DNA of 64,000 nt from Unio delphinus. Taxonomy: Eukaryota > Mollusca > Bivalvia > Unionida > Unionidae. The stretch covers positions 8,822,501 to 8,886,500 of the forward strand of contig JAQISU010000179.1 of NCBI GenBank assembly GCA_029339505.1. The letters run 5' to 3'. The notes below the pieces were generated by a model, which was not told where the DNA came from, ran no database searches, and saw only the letters and a program-made list of their open reading frames with translations. Position numbers and translations under genes: made by a program. Below, one piece after another: positions 48,258-60,452 of this stretch. Numbering within the stretch: the first letter of the stretch is position 1; each line of letters opens with the position of its first letter.

Positions 48258-50347
48258 TATGTATGGTACAATATCGGAATTTCAATGGACTGTATTCCAG
48301 TTCAAGCTAATTAATGTATAATGAAGAAAAAATATCCAAGTTGTTGAGGGTTTAACACCACTATTCAGCTTTTTGTCTTTTACTTCTAATTATGACAGGA
48401 TTTAGTTTGTAAAAAAATGGCTTTGCAAAATATATCAGACAGTTTCATTAAAATATAACAAAAATCTTCACAATAATGTTTTGAATGCTACATATGTGCA
48501 CGTGAACGTGATGACATCAATGCTGTAACCATAGTTACAGCCTACAATAAAATTACAAAGTGGTGTACAAACTTGAAAAAGTGTTTCTTTAAAATAAAAT
48601 GTTACTGAAACAAAAGCCCATTAATTTAAAAAAAAAACAAACAAACATGAGATTCAAAGATAAAGACTGTAATTTAAGAAAACAAAATTTATCGGCATTA
48701 TCAGTAAATCAAGTTGAGAAATTGTAATGCACACTTCAACCAATTCTCATCAACTTCTTCAAGTAATACCACTCTTGATGTTAGTTAATACACATGCTTT
48801 ACTAAAAGAATTAACAGAAAAAACTTAATGGACACAATATTGCTTATCATACATGTAGAGAAACCAGTGTGGGAAAAAAATGTTTGTGGTATTCAGTTGA
48901 CATATCTACAGAAATAAATAAAATGTGTATTAAATTAGTTGATCAGAAGATTTTTAAAACTTCATTTATCCCTGTCCATTTTCTGAAAGTGAACTAATGT
49001 ATGTAAGATAATTTTATTGATTTAAGAACAACATGATAACACACTGAACATTCTCTACAAATTATCTTAAATACTTTTCATTTGTCTAATGTAACTTGCT
49101 GTAACTTTCAACTAATCATGATCAGAAAACAGCATAAAAAGGCTGCCATTACTGAATAATATTTTTTCATCCATGTCCAGTAGGTGCTTTAAAAAAGAGA
49201 GAAAAATGGTAGCCATCTACATAAAAATGTGCTTTAATACTGTTACCACCAAACAAAACAATATTTAGTCGAGCAACAATATTCATAAATTCAAACAATT
49301 TCTGTTTTACAGTCGGTGCCAAGATAACTAGAGGACCCATATATTTAAATTAATGACAGGAAGTTTAAAAAAAATTTTGTTATTAAAGGCCAAAGTTACC
49401 TAATATAAATCTAAAATAATGTGTAACTAAAACCATCTAAGATATGAGGTGCCATAAAATAATGAATATATATGTGATAACGTACTAAAAAAAATATTGC
49501 AAAAATACAATAAGGTCATAGTGACTTTAAAATTATTGTGTACTACTAATGTGCATCACATTTTTTTTTTCTGTCTGCTGCCCTTTTAACATATTATTTT
49601 CTACATCAGACCAAGGAAACTGGAGGTGGATGCCTTCTCCAAGGAAACATGAAGGCATCCAACAAGGGCTAGTTTGGGCAGATGCCAAATCTGCTGATCA
49701 CTATCCAACTCTGCTACCGCAACTCTATATACCAAGTTACTGGTGTGCATCTTTACAAATGACTAACAACAGCAAGTTTGATTGGGCAAAGCTAGTTTAA
49801 AATCTAAATTTATTTCTAAATCTCGAATACTGGAGTTCAATGTTCTTACTAAGGTGGATTCAATTATTATGAATTTTAAGGCTGCCTTAATGCTACTTAC
49901 TTGGTTTTAAAGTTCAACATAGCAAATTCATTCCAAACAATCATATATAAAATATTACTTTACTTAAAATTTCTTCTTCTTATGTTTTATGCTACAATTT
50001 TAATTTATATAATTTCTTCAGATTTAAATAAACACATGCATCAAGTTGCTAACTTATATTACTTATATTTTTCAAATTCATGTATTGTGTTTTTAAAAAT
50101 TAAATGTACTTTTGCTAAGTTCCTAAATGTTTCACAAGGAAGTAAATCCTCAACACAACTAAAAAACCTGTGATTCCCAATAGCCTGAGCAGGTACTTTA
50201 CTTTCCTTGTTTTAATATGCTCACTAATTTTGGGCCTCCGCAGTGGTAGCAAGATTATTGAATGTGTGTGGATATCAGTCATTGTAGAACCCATCCTAGG
50301 TAATGATGATATAAAGCCCATATTTCATATATGATTAAAATCAAATA

Positions 50348-50351
<4 letters not shown>
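48258..50351. other. Unique AT-rich sequence, no supported gene
   Basis: An acceptor-like 'attattttctacatcag' at 49610 precedes an open tract to a stop at 49800 ('GNWRWMPSPRKHEG' and so on, about 63 codons). No family is recognised. A fragment 'gttgagggtttaacacca' at 48345 may be a scrap of SINE-A. Confidence 0.4.

Positions 50352-50400
<49 letters not shown>
50352..50400. repeat. (AT)n microsatellite
   Basis: About 24 AT units. Confidence 0.97.
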
Positions 50401-50403
<3 letters not shown>

Positions 50404-50780
50404 TCCAAGTCTGATTAAAATCAGATTTTTTTAAAAATGTAAAAAATGCAGCCTGCTAAAGAATGGTGATTAGCCCATTGAACCTGATGCATGACCACCA
50501 TTAGTATGCGAAGGTGTCACATGTTATTGAACTCGAGTGAGACCTTAATGATCAAAGCATATATTCCAAGTTATATTAAAACGATCTCAGAAATATGGCC
50601 GAAAAGGATAAATAAAAGAAAATTTTATTAATTTGCACATATCTTGCTTTTTATTCTGATATTGGAAACCAATATTCCAAGTATGACTGAAATAATGGAG
50701 AAATATGGATTTCAGAGAGGTCACAAACTATTTTGGATGGGACGATGCATGATGGATAATGCACCAAGCCTGGTAAATGA
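50401..50780. repeat. Degenerate 'ttccaag..gattaaaat' repeat
   Basis: Three phrases at 50403, 50566 and 50671 ('attccaagtctgattaaaat', 'attccaagttatattaaaa', 'attccaagtatgactgaaat') are followed by 'gatgggacgatgcatgat'. This resembles a widespread degenerate molluscan repeat. It explains the open frame at 50644-50835. Confidence 0.45.
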
Positions 50781-50921
50781 TGTACGACAGATGCAGGGCC
50801 ACACAGTAAGCCCGGTTGGCCTTATGAACAGGTGAATTAACAGGAAATTAAAACAATGCTCCTAAGCGGATAAGTGAAAATAAGCGTGCCTCTAGTAAGA
50901 GAGTAACACTGTTAAAATCAA

Positions 50922-51005
50922 CAGTTTTGGCTGCCCTTCACATGTCACACAAAACCTCTGGATGTGCCACCTTGTGGTACATGTACCATAGGTCGCCAAA
51001 CACTG
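50922..51005. mobile_element. 84-bp hAT-like miniature element
   Basis: The left end CAGTTTTGGCTGCCC pairs with the reverse complement of the right end, CAGTGTTTGGCGACC, as imperfect inverted repeats. The inside reads 'gatgtgccaccttgtggtac', a phrase typical of hAT termini. An 8-bp TSD is not evident. Confidence 0.4.
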
Positions 51006-53759
51006 CACTAGCAAATTATGAACAAAACAAAGTAAAATAAAATTACAGTAGGTCTTCTTCATGTCTTCTACTTGTAATCCATCATACCAAATTTTAACTC
51101 CTTCAAAACATGACAGAATGGATCGATACAATTGATGCAACTGACAAATAGGAAACACTTTACTCTCTCCATAGATTATAGATACATAAAAAGAAAGATA
51201 ACCTCATGTTTAATTTCGGCAACTAGGATTATAATGAATTTTATTTCTAATGAATCCAGTAAGAATACAGGTTAAAATATTGATTTCATGTGGCTCTGAC
51301 CACCACCACTGACCACCACCAACACTTTCTGCTGGCTTATAAAGACAACCATACCAAGATGTGAAAGGGTAAATACACACATATAGATAGTTAGGCTATT
51401 CAAATGATCAACATTCCATTAATAGCTTTTCTATTCATCACAGAGCACCTAGTATTATATCCCAAATATACAATGAGTCAAATAAAGCAAATTTCATTTG
51501 ATTAATAGAAATCAACAAATAAATCAATCCTCATTTTACAAACTTAAGCCAACTTTTAACTGCTTCCAATTAAATTACATGTACTATCAGGTAATTAAAG
51601 CCCACCACTACTCTATTTTTTTTAAATATCTAAAAAATTATCATGAAAATATGCTACTTCGTTTTTTAAAATCCAAGTCTGTTTTCAATATGTGGCCAAG
51701 AATGAAACAAAACAATATTTTAACCTGGGGGCTGTAACCCATGACACCCCTATCAAAATCTACCGCTGGTCATGCCTTGTTAATGACTTTAAAGGAAACA
51801 GATGAGATCCACTTCCTAACACTCACAATTAATTGAAAAAGTCCTTTAGATCCAAAAACTTGTGGCTTTTTTAACAATTTAAATGGGAAAGGGAATGAGA
51901 AGCATCAGGTTATACTGTTAGTGAGTACAAAGACCTGACAATGATGGCTGAACAAGGATCACAAAATGTTTTATTAGGATGAAAATGTCTTCACAATTCA
52001 AGTGGCAGTGCATCAGTCAACCAGTTTCTGGCCTCTGGACATAATTTTCAAATCGGCACACTTAATTTGGAAGTATCCAGCTGATTTCAGAACCTGAATA
52101 AAGAATTAATAGCTATGCACGGCACAAAATCATGACTACTAAAATGCCGCTTTTACAAACACGTCTGGTCTTCAAATTTCTTATAATTATAACCAAGATG
52201 GCAATGCCCATTTTGGCAAAAACTTGCTGTACCTTTTTAATTACAAGCTGTAACTAGTATCCAACTGCAAAATGTAGGTCCTCTGCCCACCCAAGAGTCT
52301 GAGAGCTCAAAGAAATGAATAAATAAATTAGTTAGAATGGCTCCCTGTCGTGTGGGCACGTGCTTCAACAAAAGCTCTAGCCTTCAGCATGGTGCTGGAA
52401 CAAAAGGATGAAGAAATCTATGTACACTGGATGGATCATACATCTGTCCTAATGTTTATGGGATTGCCAACTGGTATCATCTGCAGTGAGGGATGGTCTT
52501 GGAATCTTGGAATGGGGTTTGTTTATTCCCACGAGGAATGAAAGTCTGTGAGTCCTGCTGTCAACATGGTTTATCATAATTTTTTACATTTGGACTGACT
52601 ACTCAATAGCAGTGGAAACATTTTGTGATCATGAAAACTGTATGTGTTATATAATATCAAAAATATTTCTTATTTTACCGAGAAAATTGCTGGAAAAACC
52701 ATTCAGAGCAAATTAAGTATGTCCAACTGACATGAATTCCTGGCTATCAACAAAAAAAATACATTTATTATCAAATGAAAAAATTAATTGCTAACTCCAA
52801 GTTAAAATAACTAATTTTTGTAAAAAATAAACTTTTTCATTCTATGATACGTAGAACAGAATTGTGCAAAAAAAAACAACTTTACACACTTCATTGACAA
52901 TGAATAATCTAAAACCGGATGTATGCTGTGAATACATATGCTTCTTAAAGCATAATTTTTATTATTGATATTATTATACATAGGTGGCTAAAAGCACTAA
53001 CCACAGCAATGATCCTGTTGAGAATATCCAATTATAATGGAGTGGAATTATTTCAATCTGCATTCACTCAAAATTTAATTTACGGATTATTTTGCAAATT
53101 CTGCACTTGAAAGTCTCAAGCAAATCATGAACAGTATAGTTACAAGTGCATGCACTCTTTAAATTACTGAAATAGTTTTGACAAAATATTTATAAGCCTT
53201 CATGTTCTTATTCTTTCAATTAATAATATTATATAATTTATTGGTACCAAAGGATGCACTCTTTAAATTAATGAAATGGTTTTCAGAAAATAGTCATGAG
53301 CATTGTATGTTTTGACATGAAGACAACATTCTTTCATTCAATAATAATACAATGCACCAGTCTGCATCCAATAATGTGCAAAACAATTAAGGATGAATTC
53401 TTGGTATTCAAAATATTTTACTAATAAAAAAAATGCAACAAATGAATAATTTTGCTGGTAAGATAATTACAATGAGAAGAACAATACTGCACAATGACCC
53501 ACAAATACAATTATTTTCTCTAACAATGTTTTGATGTCAGTATGACACTTTTACCTCCTAAGCTAACACAATATCCCTCTGTCTTAAATGCCAAAAGAAA
53601 AATGTATTAATAAATCATGTTCTAATCTAATTGTTTTATTTGTACCCCAAAATGCAATGATAGCAGTACAATTACTGTGGAATGCACAATGCCTGTGATG
53701 AAGGGGAAAAAAAACTAGGAGCAGTAATAACATAATATTGGGATATATATCCCTAATGG
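51006..53759. other. Long unique AT-rich stretch, no supported gene
   Basis: A 63-codon open tract at 52350-52541 has no ATG start (it begins at GTG) and no recognised domain. Local repetition of 'gatgcactctttaaattaatg' wording at 53150 and 53255 suggests a small old duplication. Confidence 0.45.
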
Positions 53760-53910
53760 TCCTTCCAAGGTAAACAATAACAATGGGCTGTGAAGTCCAG
53801 CTTGGCTTGTGCCAACAATGAAAAAAGTGTGTGGCAGAGGGTGAAAATAACCCCCAGCAATTAAGGGTCTTTAATGTCTGAAGCTTGATCCAATTTCTTT
53901 TTTTTAATCT
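53760..53910. promoter_or_regulatory. Candidate conserved regulatory block
   Basis: 'aataacaatgggctgtgaag' (SOX-like), 'ttggcttgtgccaa' (inverted NFI-like half sites) and 'agcaattaagggtctttaat' (homeodomain-like) are packed within 120 bp of unique DNA. By-eye judgement only. Confidence 0.15.
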
Positions 53911-54378
53911 TCACAGGATTAGTGATACATTTCACAAATGAGGTGCTTTAACTAACTGGATGTACAAATTAGGGTGGACAGATTGAAGATCATAAAATTC
54001 CTGCAAAATACCATAATGCTTCTGATCAAGGGACAAAAACAAAAGAACAACATTGATGTATTTTACTTATAACCCTTTCTGTATAATTTGACATGTATAT
54101 TCTTGATGATAAAACTTGTTTCCTAGTTCATAATTACTGAATGCAACATTTTAAATCCCTTATTTGTTCAAGAAAGACAATTTAGGGTATGCATTTAGTA
54201 TAAAATAAACAATTCACATCAGAACATTTTTCTACGTTTATTTATTTATTTTTTATTTATTTTTATCTGAAATGACAGTTTTCCATTATACAGATGATTT
54301 TCAAATTTATATGACTGCATAAGAATTTCAAAAACTGGCAGCACTGAGACTTAATGTGTGTTAAACTGTAAGAAGCTT
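53911..54378. other. Unique AT-rich spacer
   Basis: A (TTTA)n-like patch lies at 54237-54266. No gene seen. Confidence 0.5.
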
Positions 54379-54390
54379 CAATGTCAAAGG

Positions 54391-54568
54391 TTGTTTGAGT
54401 GTGTTTGAGTCTCAGATTCGGCCAATGTGGGTATGCGAGAAAGCTTTCCAGCAGCTTCTCATGGGTCGTTGCTTCTTTCCGGGGTATTCCTGGGTACTTC
54501 CTCCACCATTAATACTGGCCGTCATGTATAGCCTATCGTGTGCTGTGAAATGGCGTTAAACACTACAA
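54391..54568 (+). mobile_element. SINE-A copy 11, head truncated but with TSD
   Basis: Starts just before the B-box part ('gtgtttgagtctcagattcg') and continues normally to 'tggcgttaaacactaca'. Flanks caatgtcaaagg (54379-54390) and caatgtgaaagg (54569-54580) match in 11 of 12 bases. The truncation therefore probably happened during insertion. Confidence 0.93.
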
Positions 54569-54580
54569 CAATGTGAAAGG

Positions 54581-57500
54581 CATGAAAAAGCTTTACACCA
54601 TGTCTGACCAAGCCAATCTAGTATTCAAAATTTGTAAGCTATTACTGAAGTGTGTGTGTGTGATTTGTATTATTATATAAATCATTGGTGGTTGATATGA
54701 TCCAATGTCTTTCATCAGTTCTTAACCTTTCATTCATTCAGCTATACTCTCTCACACACTCCATGTATCAATATAAATATAATGTATGCCATCACTTATA
54801 TTTTGACACCATATGGGTATCTGTAAAACAAAGTCTGAATGAATTAATGAATATATCAAGCTGATTACTCCAGGTAGTTTCCAGAATATAAAATATTTCT
54901 GCAAATCCAGCTTTGTTTCTTAATTTCCTGATTTTTATACTTAAAGAAAACAAGAATAGCAAGAAAATCAAGGCAAAAGTCTGAAAGAATCTTTGGCATG
55001 CATTGTTTAGTGATTAAAGATTAAAGGTTACAGTCTGTACTTAAAACTTGAGCAATCTTTCCATAAACTGTACTATTAGGGTAACATAAGCAACAATGAT
55101 ACAATTAAAGTAAGGCAAACGCTATTGAAATTGAGCACTGCTTTTCAAATGCCACCTTTCAACATTAGTATATAAGAATAAAAAATAAATTGTGAAAATA
55201 CAATTTCCAGAGGTTATAGAAACTTAATAATGTATTATCCACAAAGAGTATTAAAAAAATCTGACAACCTATGACAACAATGGTGTCAACAAAAGATAAC
55301 TCTAAATTACCATCTGGCATAAAATGCTGAACAAATAACTTAATTGCAACACCTGTAGTAATACAACCCACTTAGATCTTCTACCCTTTCTTTGTCCCCA
55401 TATCTGCAAGGATATTGTAGCTGGTAAAGTCCATCCATCCATGGATCAGTAATTTCACCCATCATTAAAGCAACCATGATAATAATGCTGTTATTAGCAT
55501 GGTAGATTCATGACCCAAAATGGTGTGTAAAATTCTACCATCAGATCAGAACTGATTGGCTACCACAGGGTGTCTTCAGGCAAGGCACTTTTATACAACT
55601 GCCTTGGTATTAAATAAAGTTGATGTGCCATAAAAACCAAAGCAAACCAAAACCAGCCATCCACCAACCCCTCAATTGTCTCCTTTGAACCTGAACTCAA
55701 TCTAATCTAGTGGTTGCAGGTTATGGTATTTTAAATTATGTTTCAGCAAAGATAAGTTGATGAAATGTATGAGTTGGACCCTAAATGCAAGCCATTGAAA
55801 AAGATTGGGCATAGACAGGAAGGGGATGGGATCTGACATATAAAACAATCAATCATTCAGAATGCAGATGTTCACAATGGCTTCCATCTACAGAATCAAA
55901 GAGAACTCCATACTTAAGACTCGCTATCAACTTTTCAAATTCTTTTTCATGGCTGAAAAATCTTGCTTATTTTTCACTGACCACTGCCCATTGTCAGCTA
56001 ATAATTTCAACACCATTTATATTCATTTCAAAGTATTCATGCCAAGATGTGGCATATGCAATGTCTTTTGGGGTTTTCAATTGTTCTATTCCATTTTTCT
56101 TCTAGTTTTAATAACATCAGCTGCATTCAATAGCAGACACTGTTTATAAGATCTAAAAACAAGGATTAGTTAAAGATGCTACAACCAAAACTTGCATTGT
56201 CTGAATTTCTCAAAACAATTTTTTTAATAAACAAATTGTCCCAGATGACCAGTGGTGAATAGTAAAAATGTGTCAGAGATGTAGGACACCTTCCAGCCCT
56301 GTCACCCAGACATGAGAATCCTGTGCTTTATTTACATCAATGAACTCCCCTGTGCAACATTTAATATGTGATCTGAAATCAAACTAAACTTGATCAATCT
56401 TAAAAGAACATAAAAATCCCACTCAATACTTTCTTATCACCACATGCCAGGAATGTCTACATAATGTAATAGATTATTCAATAACACATCCACCAGTCCT
56501 CAGTGGCTTAACAGTACCTACCACCCGTATATGTACATGATATGAATATTTATAGCTTTCCAAACCATTTTTCTCTAGATTTCATATCTCAATGTGCAGT
56601 ATGTGATAAACATGAAGCACGGGTCATTCAGTGAGAACAAGACAACATCCTAGAAAGGTTTGAAGGGCTTGGTAAACTGTCCTACACAACATTATGAATG
56701 ATCTTAACGTGTAAGTGCCTACTACAAACATAATTAAATTTTATCATGGCCGTATATACGATCTGAGCACTTGTCATGACCAGCAATTAATCCAGCTGTA
56801 TATTACCCATATTTCTACTTACCACGAATAATCAAGATAATTTGGGTGGGGTGGGGGGGGGGTTGTTGTTTGTTGTTAGAAAACAGATTTTCAATTAAAG
56901 TAACCGATTTAATATTCTAAATGGATTTTTTTTTATGGGTGAAAAGATAAAGTAAAAATGTTATACAACCCATGTGAATGCCTATATATTTATTTTTACT
57001 AAATATATCCACATGAACCATAATACCTAAGAAGGTTTGATATTGCTTACCCGACTATTCATTTCACTAAATAGTCTGGTTTTTGTTTTGTTGGTTTAAT
57101 GGTATATTATAAGCTGTATCATACCAATGAAGAGTGCCTTTCCCAGCGACACAATGAAGTAGTAATATAGATTTACAATGTACGCAATTTGCAAGAACCA
57201 AATCCTATGTAAATTATATCCCAACCTATTGAACACATCAACTGTACTTATTTTACCAGAGTCTGATAAAAGTATTTCCAAAGATATAAGCAAATGTAGT
57301 ATGCATGGTCCCTTGCTCATAACCAAATTCATCAGAGATCGTGATGATCTGAACCAATTTACCAAGTTAAATCAAAATTGAGAAATATCATTTCTGGACC
57401 TTGAGAGGTAACATAGTAACAAGCTCAGTCACCTAGATGCACCATCATCTCAATAGCATATGCAGATCTTTTTTTTATACAGTGCCTGTCTAAGATAATA

Positions 57501-57589
57501 ATTATTTATCAAGACACAAAATTAGCAATAAATATTCAGTGATCTTCTAATTTTAATTTTTTTTTTCCAACATCTTGATATTAAGACAA
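54581..57589. other. Long unique AT-rich stretch, no supported gene
   Basis: A 95-codon plus-strand frame (55862-56149) and a few shorter ones show no family resemblance. A short G run is at 56843-56862. Confidence 0.45.
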
Positions 57590-57745
57590 CTTAACAGGTT
57601 TATCAAAAATTGCCTCTTCAGCCAGACCTAAAGTTTGTTGTCCAGATTTTAAACTTCTTGGCCTTAGATCTAAATCAAGTGAGCTGCACACAGACCGATA
57701 GGTAGGAAGAGTTTAAGATTTGGAATAAAAGGGGGCAAAACTGTA
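57590..57745. repeat. Possible old relative of the 618-bp element
   Basis: 'tgtccagattttaaacttc', 'agatctaaatc' and 'gctgcacacagaccgatagg' parallel 'tgtccagattttagacttt', 'aaatctacgtt' and 'gacgcacacagacaggtg' inside the 63054-63671 element. Short and diverged. Confidence 0.35.
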
Positions 57746-57874
57746 ATAATTGTAGGTCAGATAAAAATCTAAAGTAAAATTTTCACCCACCTACACATAC
57801 ACTGTTAAATAGCCAATAGAAATGATTCTGATAACCTAAAGACTATATATCACGCTGTCAAAACCCACAAAATG

Positions 57875-58315
57875 TGTTTCATCAAATAACAGACAAATAA
57901 AAAGACTCCCAGACAGAGCCATAAAACTGATCCAAATCAGAACTAACGGATGTTCCAGCAACGCTGTACATGTTTGATAGTAAACTGAAATAAAATATTT
58001 GCATGGGATTCAATAATATGAAATCACAATTTGTTCTCATCAGGCAAGAAGTAAAAAGTGACTTAACCCTTTGAACCCGACAGGCTGGTTTACCGGCCTG
58101 TTGTAACGGTGTATATACCCGAAAGGCCGGTATACCGGCCTCGCTATCTACCGTCATAACCCGACAGGCCAGCCTGTGTTATGTTATTCGCTAGATTCCC
58201 TATAAAAGTGTCAAAATTTGCCAGGGAGGCTCGGGTTAGGGTGCCGAAATATGGGGGAGATTAGGGTTGGGTTAAGTAGCAACAATAAAATGAAATTCAT
58301 CGGGTTCCATACGTA
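57875..58315. repeat. 232-bp duplicated segment, copy 1 (interrupted)
   Basis: Collinear with 58766-58997, with no indel other than the 205-bp insertion plus one extra TTAA. I count 6 substitutions in 232 positions. The segment reads 'tgtttcatcaaataacagac' at the left and 'atcgggttccatacgta' at the right. Confidence 0.97.
58067..58271. mobile_element. 205-bp TTAA-flanked MITE (piggyBac-like)
   Basis: Flanked by TTAA at 58063-58066 and 58272-58275. The uninterrupted second copy has a single TTAA at the matching place (58954-58957), so the boundaries are certain. The ends are CCCTTTG... and ...GTTGGG, and CCC/GGG ends with TTAA duplication are the hallmark of piggyBac-type transposition. It holds three CAGGC...GCCTG-type hairpins, including the perfect palindrome GGCCGGTATACCGGCC, and 12 CpGs. 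No coding capacity. Confidence 0.9.
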
Positions 58316-58711
58316 CTCCAGAGTTATATCGGCGGATTCATAATGGTGAAGGGACCACTTTAATTGAAAGAGAAGAATTTATACCTATACGTGTTTAATA
58401 CTGTGAATGTTTTTAATAAGGCATTATTTCTTACATGCACTGACTTCATAAAATTCGTCTGAGGCAATACTTTATTGTCACAATCCTGATTTATTGTCAA
58501 GTATTTTACAGTATGCAAGTCAAATTGACCTATCTATTACACTGATTTATAGTACTAATTACTGATTCCAAGAACAGCCAAGTGTTATTGATTTGGGAAA
58601 AAATGCACTTGAATGCAATGCACTTTTAAAAAGTTTTAATTTGAAGACGACAGCCACACTTCGAAAAAGATTGTCTATGAGAACAAGGAGAATCAATTTA
58701 AATACAAATCA

Positions 58712-58714
<3 letters not shown>
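58316..58714. other. Unique spacer between the duplicated segments
   Basis: No feature recognised. Confidence 0.5.

Positions 58715-58756
<42 letters not shown>
58715..58756. repeat. (TA)n microsatellite
   Basis: About 20 TA units immediately left of duplicated segment copy 2. Confidence 0.97.
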
Positions 58757-58758
<2 letters not shown>

Positions 58759-58765
58759 ATGATAT

Positions 58766-58997
58766 TGTTTCATCAAATAACAGACAAATAAAAAGACTCC
58801 CAGACAGAGCCATAAAACTGATCCAAATCAGAATTGACGGATATTCCAGCAAGGCTGTACATGTTTGATAGTAAACTGAAATAAAATATTTGCATGTGAT
58901 TCAATAATATGAAATCATAATTTGTTCTCATCAGGCAAGAAGTAAAAAGTGACTTAAGTAGCAACAATAAAATGAAATTCATCGGGTTCCATACGTA
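58766..58997. repeat. 232-bp duplicated segment, copy 2 (empty site)
   Basis: Bounded by exact 16-bp direct repeats tatatataagatgata at 58749-58764 and 58996-59011, which look like a target-site duplication. This copy lacks the 205-bp MITE. No poly-A tail and no tRNA-like head are present, so it is not an ordinary SINE. An acceptor-like 'tattttatttcag' occurs on the minus strand inside it. Confidence 0.95.
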
Positions 58998-59011
58998 TAT
59001 ATAAGATGATA

Positions 59012-59444
59012 AATTCAGCTTTCACTCATTATCCTTTGGGTCCAGATTAAAAAGCCTGATGGAGCATTAACAAGAAAGAAAAAGAAAGAAATCATCCAAT
59101 ACACAGACATACTGTACTTCTTATCAGCTAATGTGTTTGATTATCTACCAAAAAAAGTGCTAACTGGCTCATTGTGATGTAACACAGGGGTCATATGGTG
59201 ACCTCAGGATGCCTGTTGTAGCTCAAAAGTCAGACTGTGAGTTGCTGATAAAGCTGACATAACATTATCACTACCTACATAGGTCTTGTTACACAAACTA
59301 ATTTGAATTATTGCCTGCAGGGGTGATACAGTAGTTTCCTTCTCTTGTCTGTACTATCATCTACAAGGTGTCTGACCACTGTCTGCCATAACATCATGAT
59401 GTGGAACATTACCAAAATATCATTCTGCCAAGTTCACCATCAAA
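59012..59444. other. Unique sequence, no gene seen
   Basis: Nothing recognised. Confidence 0.5.
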
Positions 59445-59690
59445 GGTAGTTCATGTTGGACTGGTATAGATAACAAGGATTCTTTCAAGGGTCCTCCATT
59501 CATATTGGTGTAGAAAAGATAACGAGGAATCTTTCAAGGTCCCCCATTTGTACTGGACTGGTACAGCATCTTTTAAGGTTCTCCATTCAGATTGGACTGA
59601 TACAGAAAACAGTGAATACTTGAAGGGATTGTCCATTCATAATTGATGGGTACATATAACAAGGGGTCATTTCTGAGGTCTTCAGTGCCA
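59445..59690. repeat. Degenerate minisatellite, ~45-62-bp unit
   Basis: Four to five irregular units share 'ggactggtacagataaca', 'aaggattctttcaaggt' and 'cctccattcatatt'. Confidence 0.85.
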
Positions 59691-60452
59691 AAAATGAGCC
59701 TTAGTCTTACTGAAATTATTTCAAAATTATGCGGAATTCTCTGTTCCAACAACTGGCTCCTTAAAATGTAATTCTGCATTCTCCCCAAGGCCCAGATCTC
59801 ACTCATCATCACCCTGGAAAGATCCCCATTATTAAATGTACTTTCATATGGATTAGCCTGTCAATAGCCAATTTTTTCACATTTTACCAAAAAATATAAA
59901 TCTGATGAAAAAGATATGAATCAGGCAAATGTCTTTAGAGAAAAATATTTTCATGATTTTCTACCAGACACAATTGCTACAGGACTTGAGGTAATCTATT
60001 GATAATAGCCCATTCACAAATTGTGCATTTATGGCATGCAATCAACGAATCAGTGGCTTTGATTAAATTGCCTCATAACCAATGAATTTGTGTTGCATTT
60101 CTTTAGCTAATGGCCAAATGTCAGAGTTTTGACAAAGTATGTTGGTTTTCTGGGTGATCATGACTGTATCACAAGGCACTGATTGAAATCATACCCTGAA
60201 TATGTTATCATTCATTAATCCATTTGCAGTTTGACTGTATCAGTGGCATCAACATGCAGAAACATATTTCAAAACTTCTCAAGGAGCAAATGGTGTACAA
60301 GAAACACATCATGCATTAATGTTTTTTGTTGTTCTTAATTGTTTAGCAGCTAAAGGTTTAAATGAAAGAAGCACTCTTAATGAAAATCAACAAGTACAGC
60401 TTACAGTTTGAACACAAACTAAAACTGGTCACATTATCATCTATAGCTGGAT
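59691..60452. other. Unique sequence, no gene seen
   Basis: Nothing recognised. Confidence 0.5.

Noticed and set aside
48345..48371. SINE-A fragment ('gttgagggtttaacacca')
   Set aside because: Too short to separate from chance. Mentioned only inside the surrounding spacer entry.
50644..50835. 63-codon frame ending near a donor-like 'cacagtaagc', which looked like an exon
   Set aside because: Its left half matches the degenerate 'attccaag' repeat phrases repeated twice just upstream, and the middle reads like the 'gatgggacgatg' end of that repeat.
58230..58275. Telomere-like TTAGGG words
   Set aside because: There are only two isolated copies, both inside the 205-bp MITE's right end. They are not an array.
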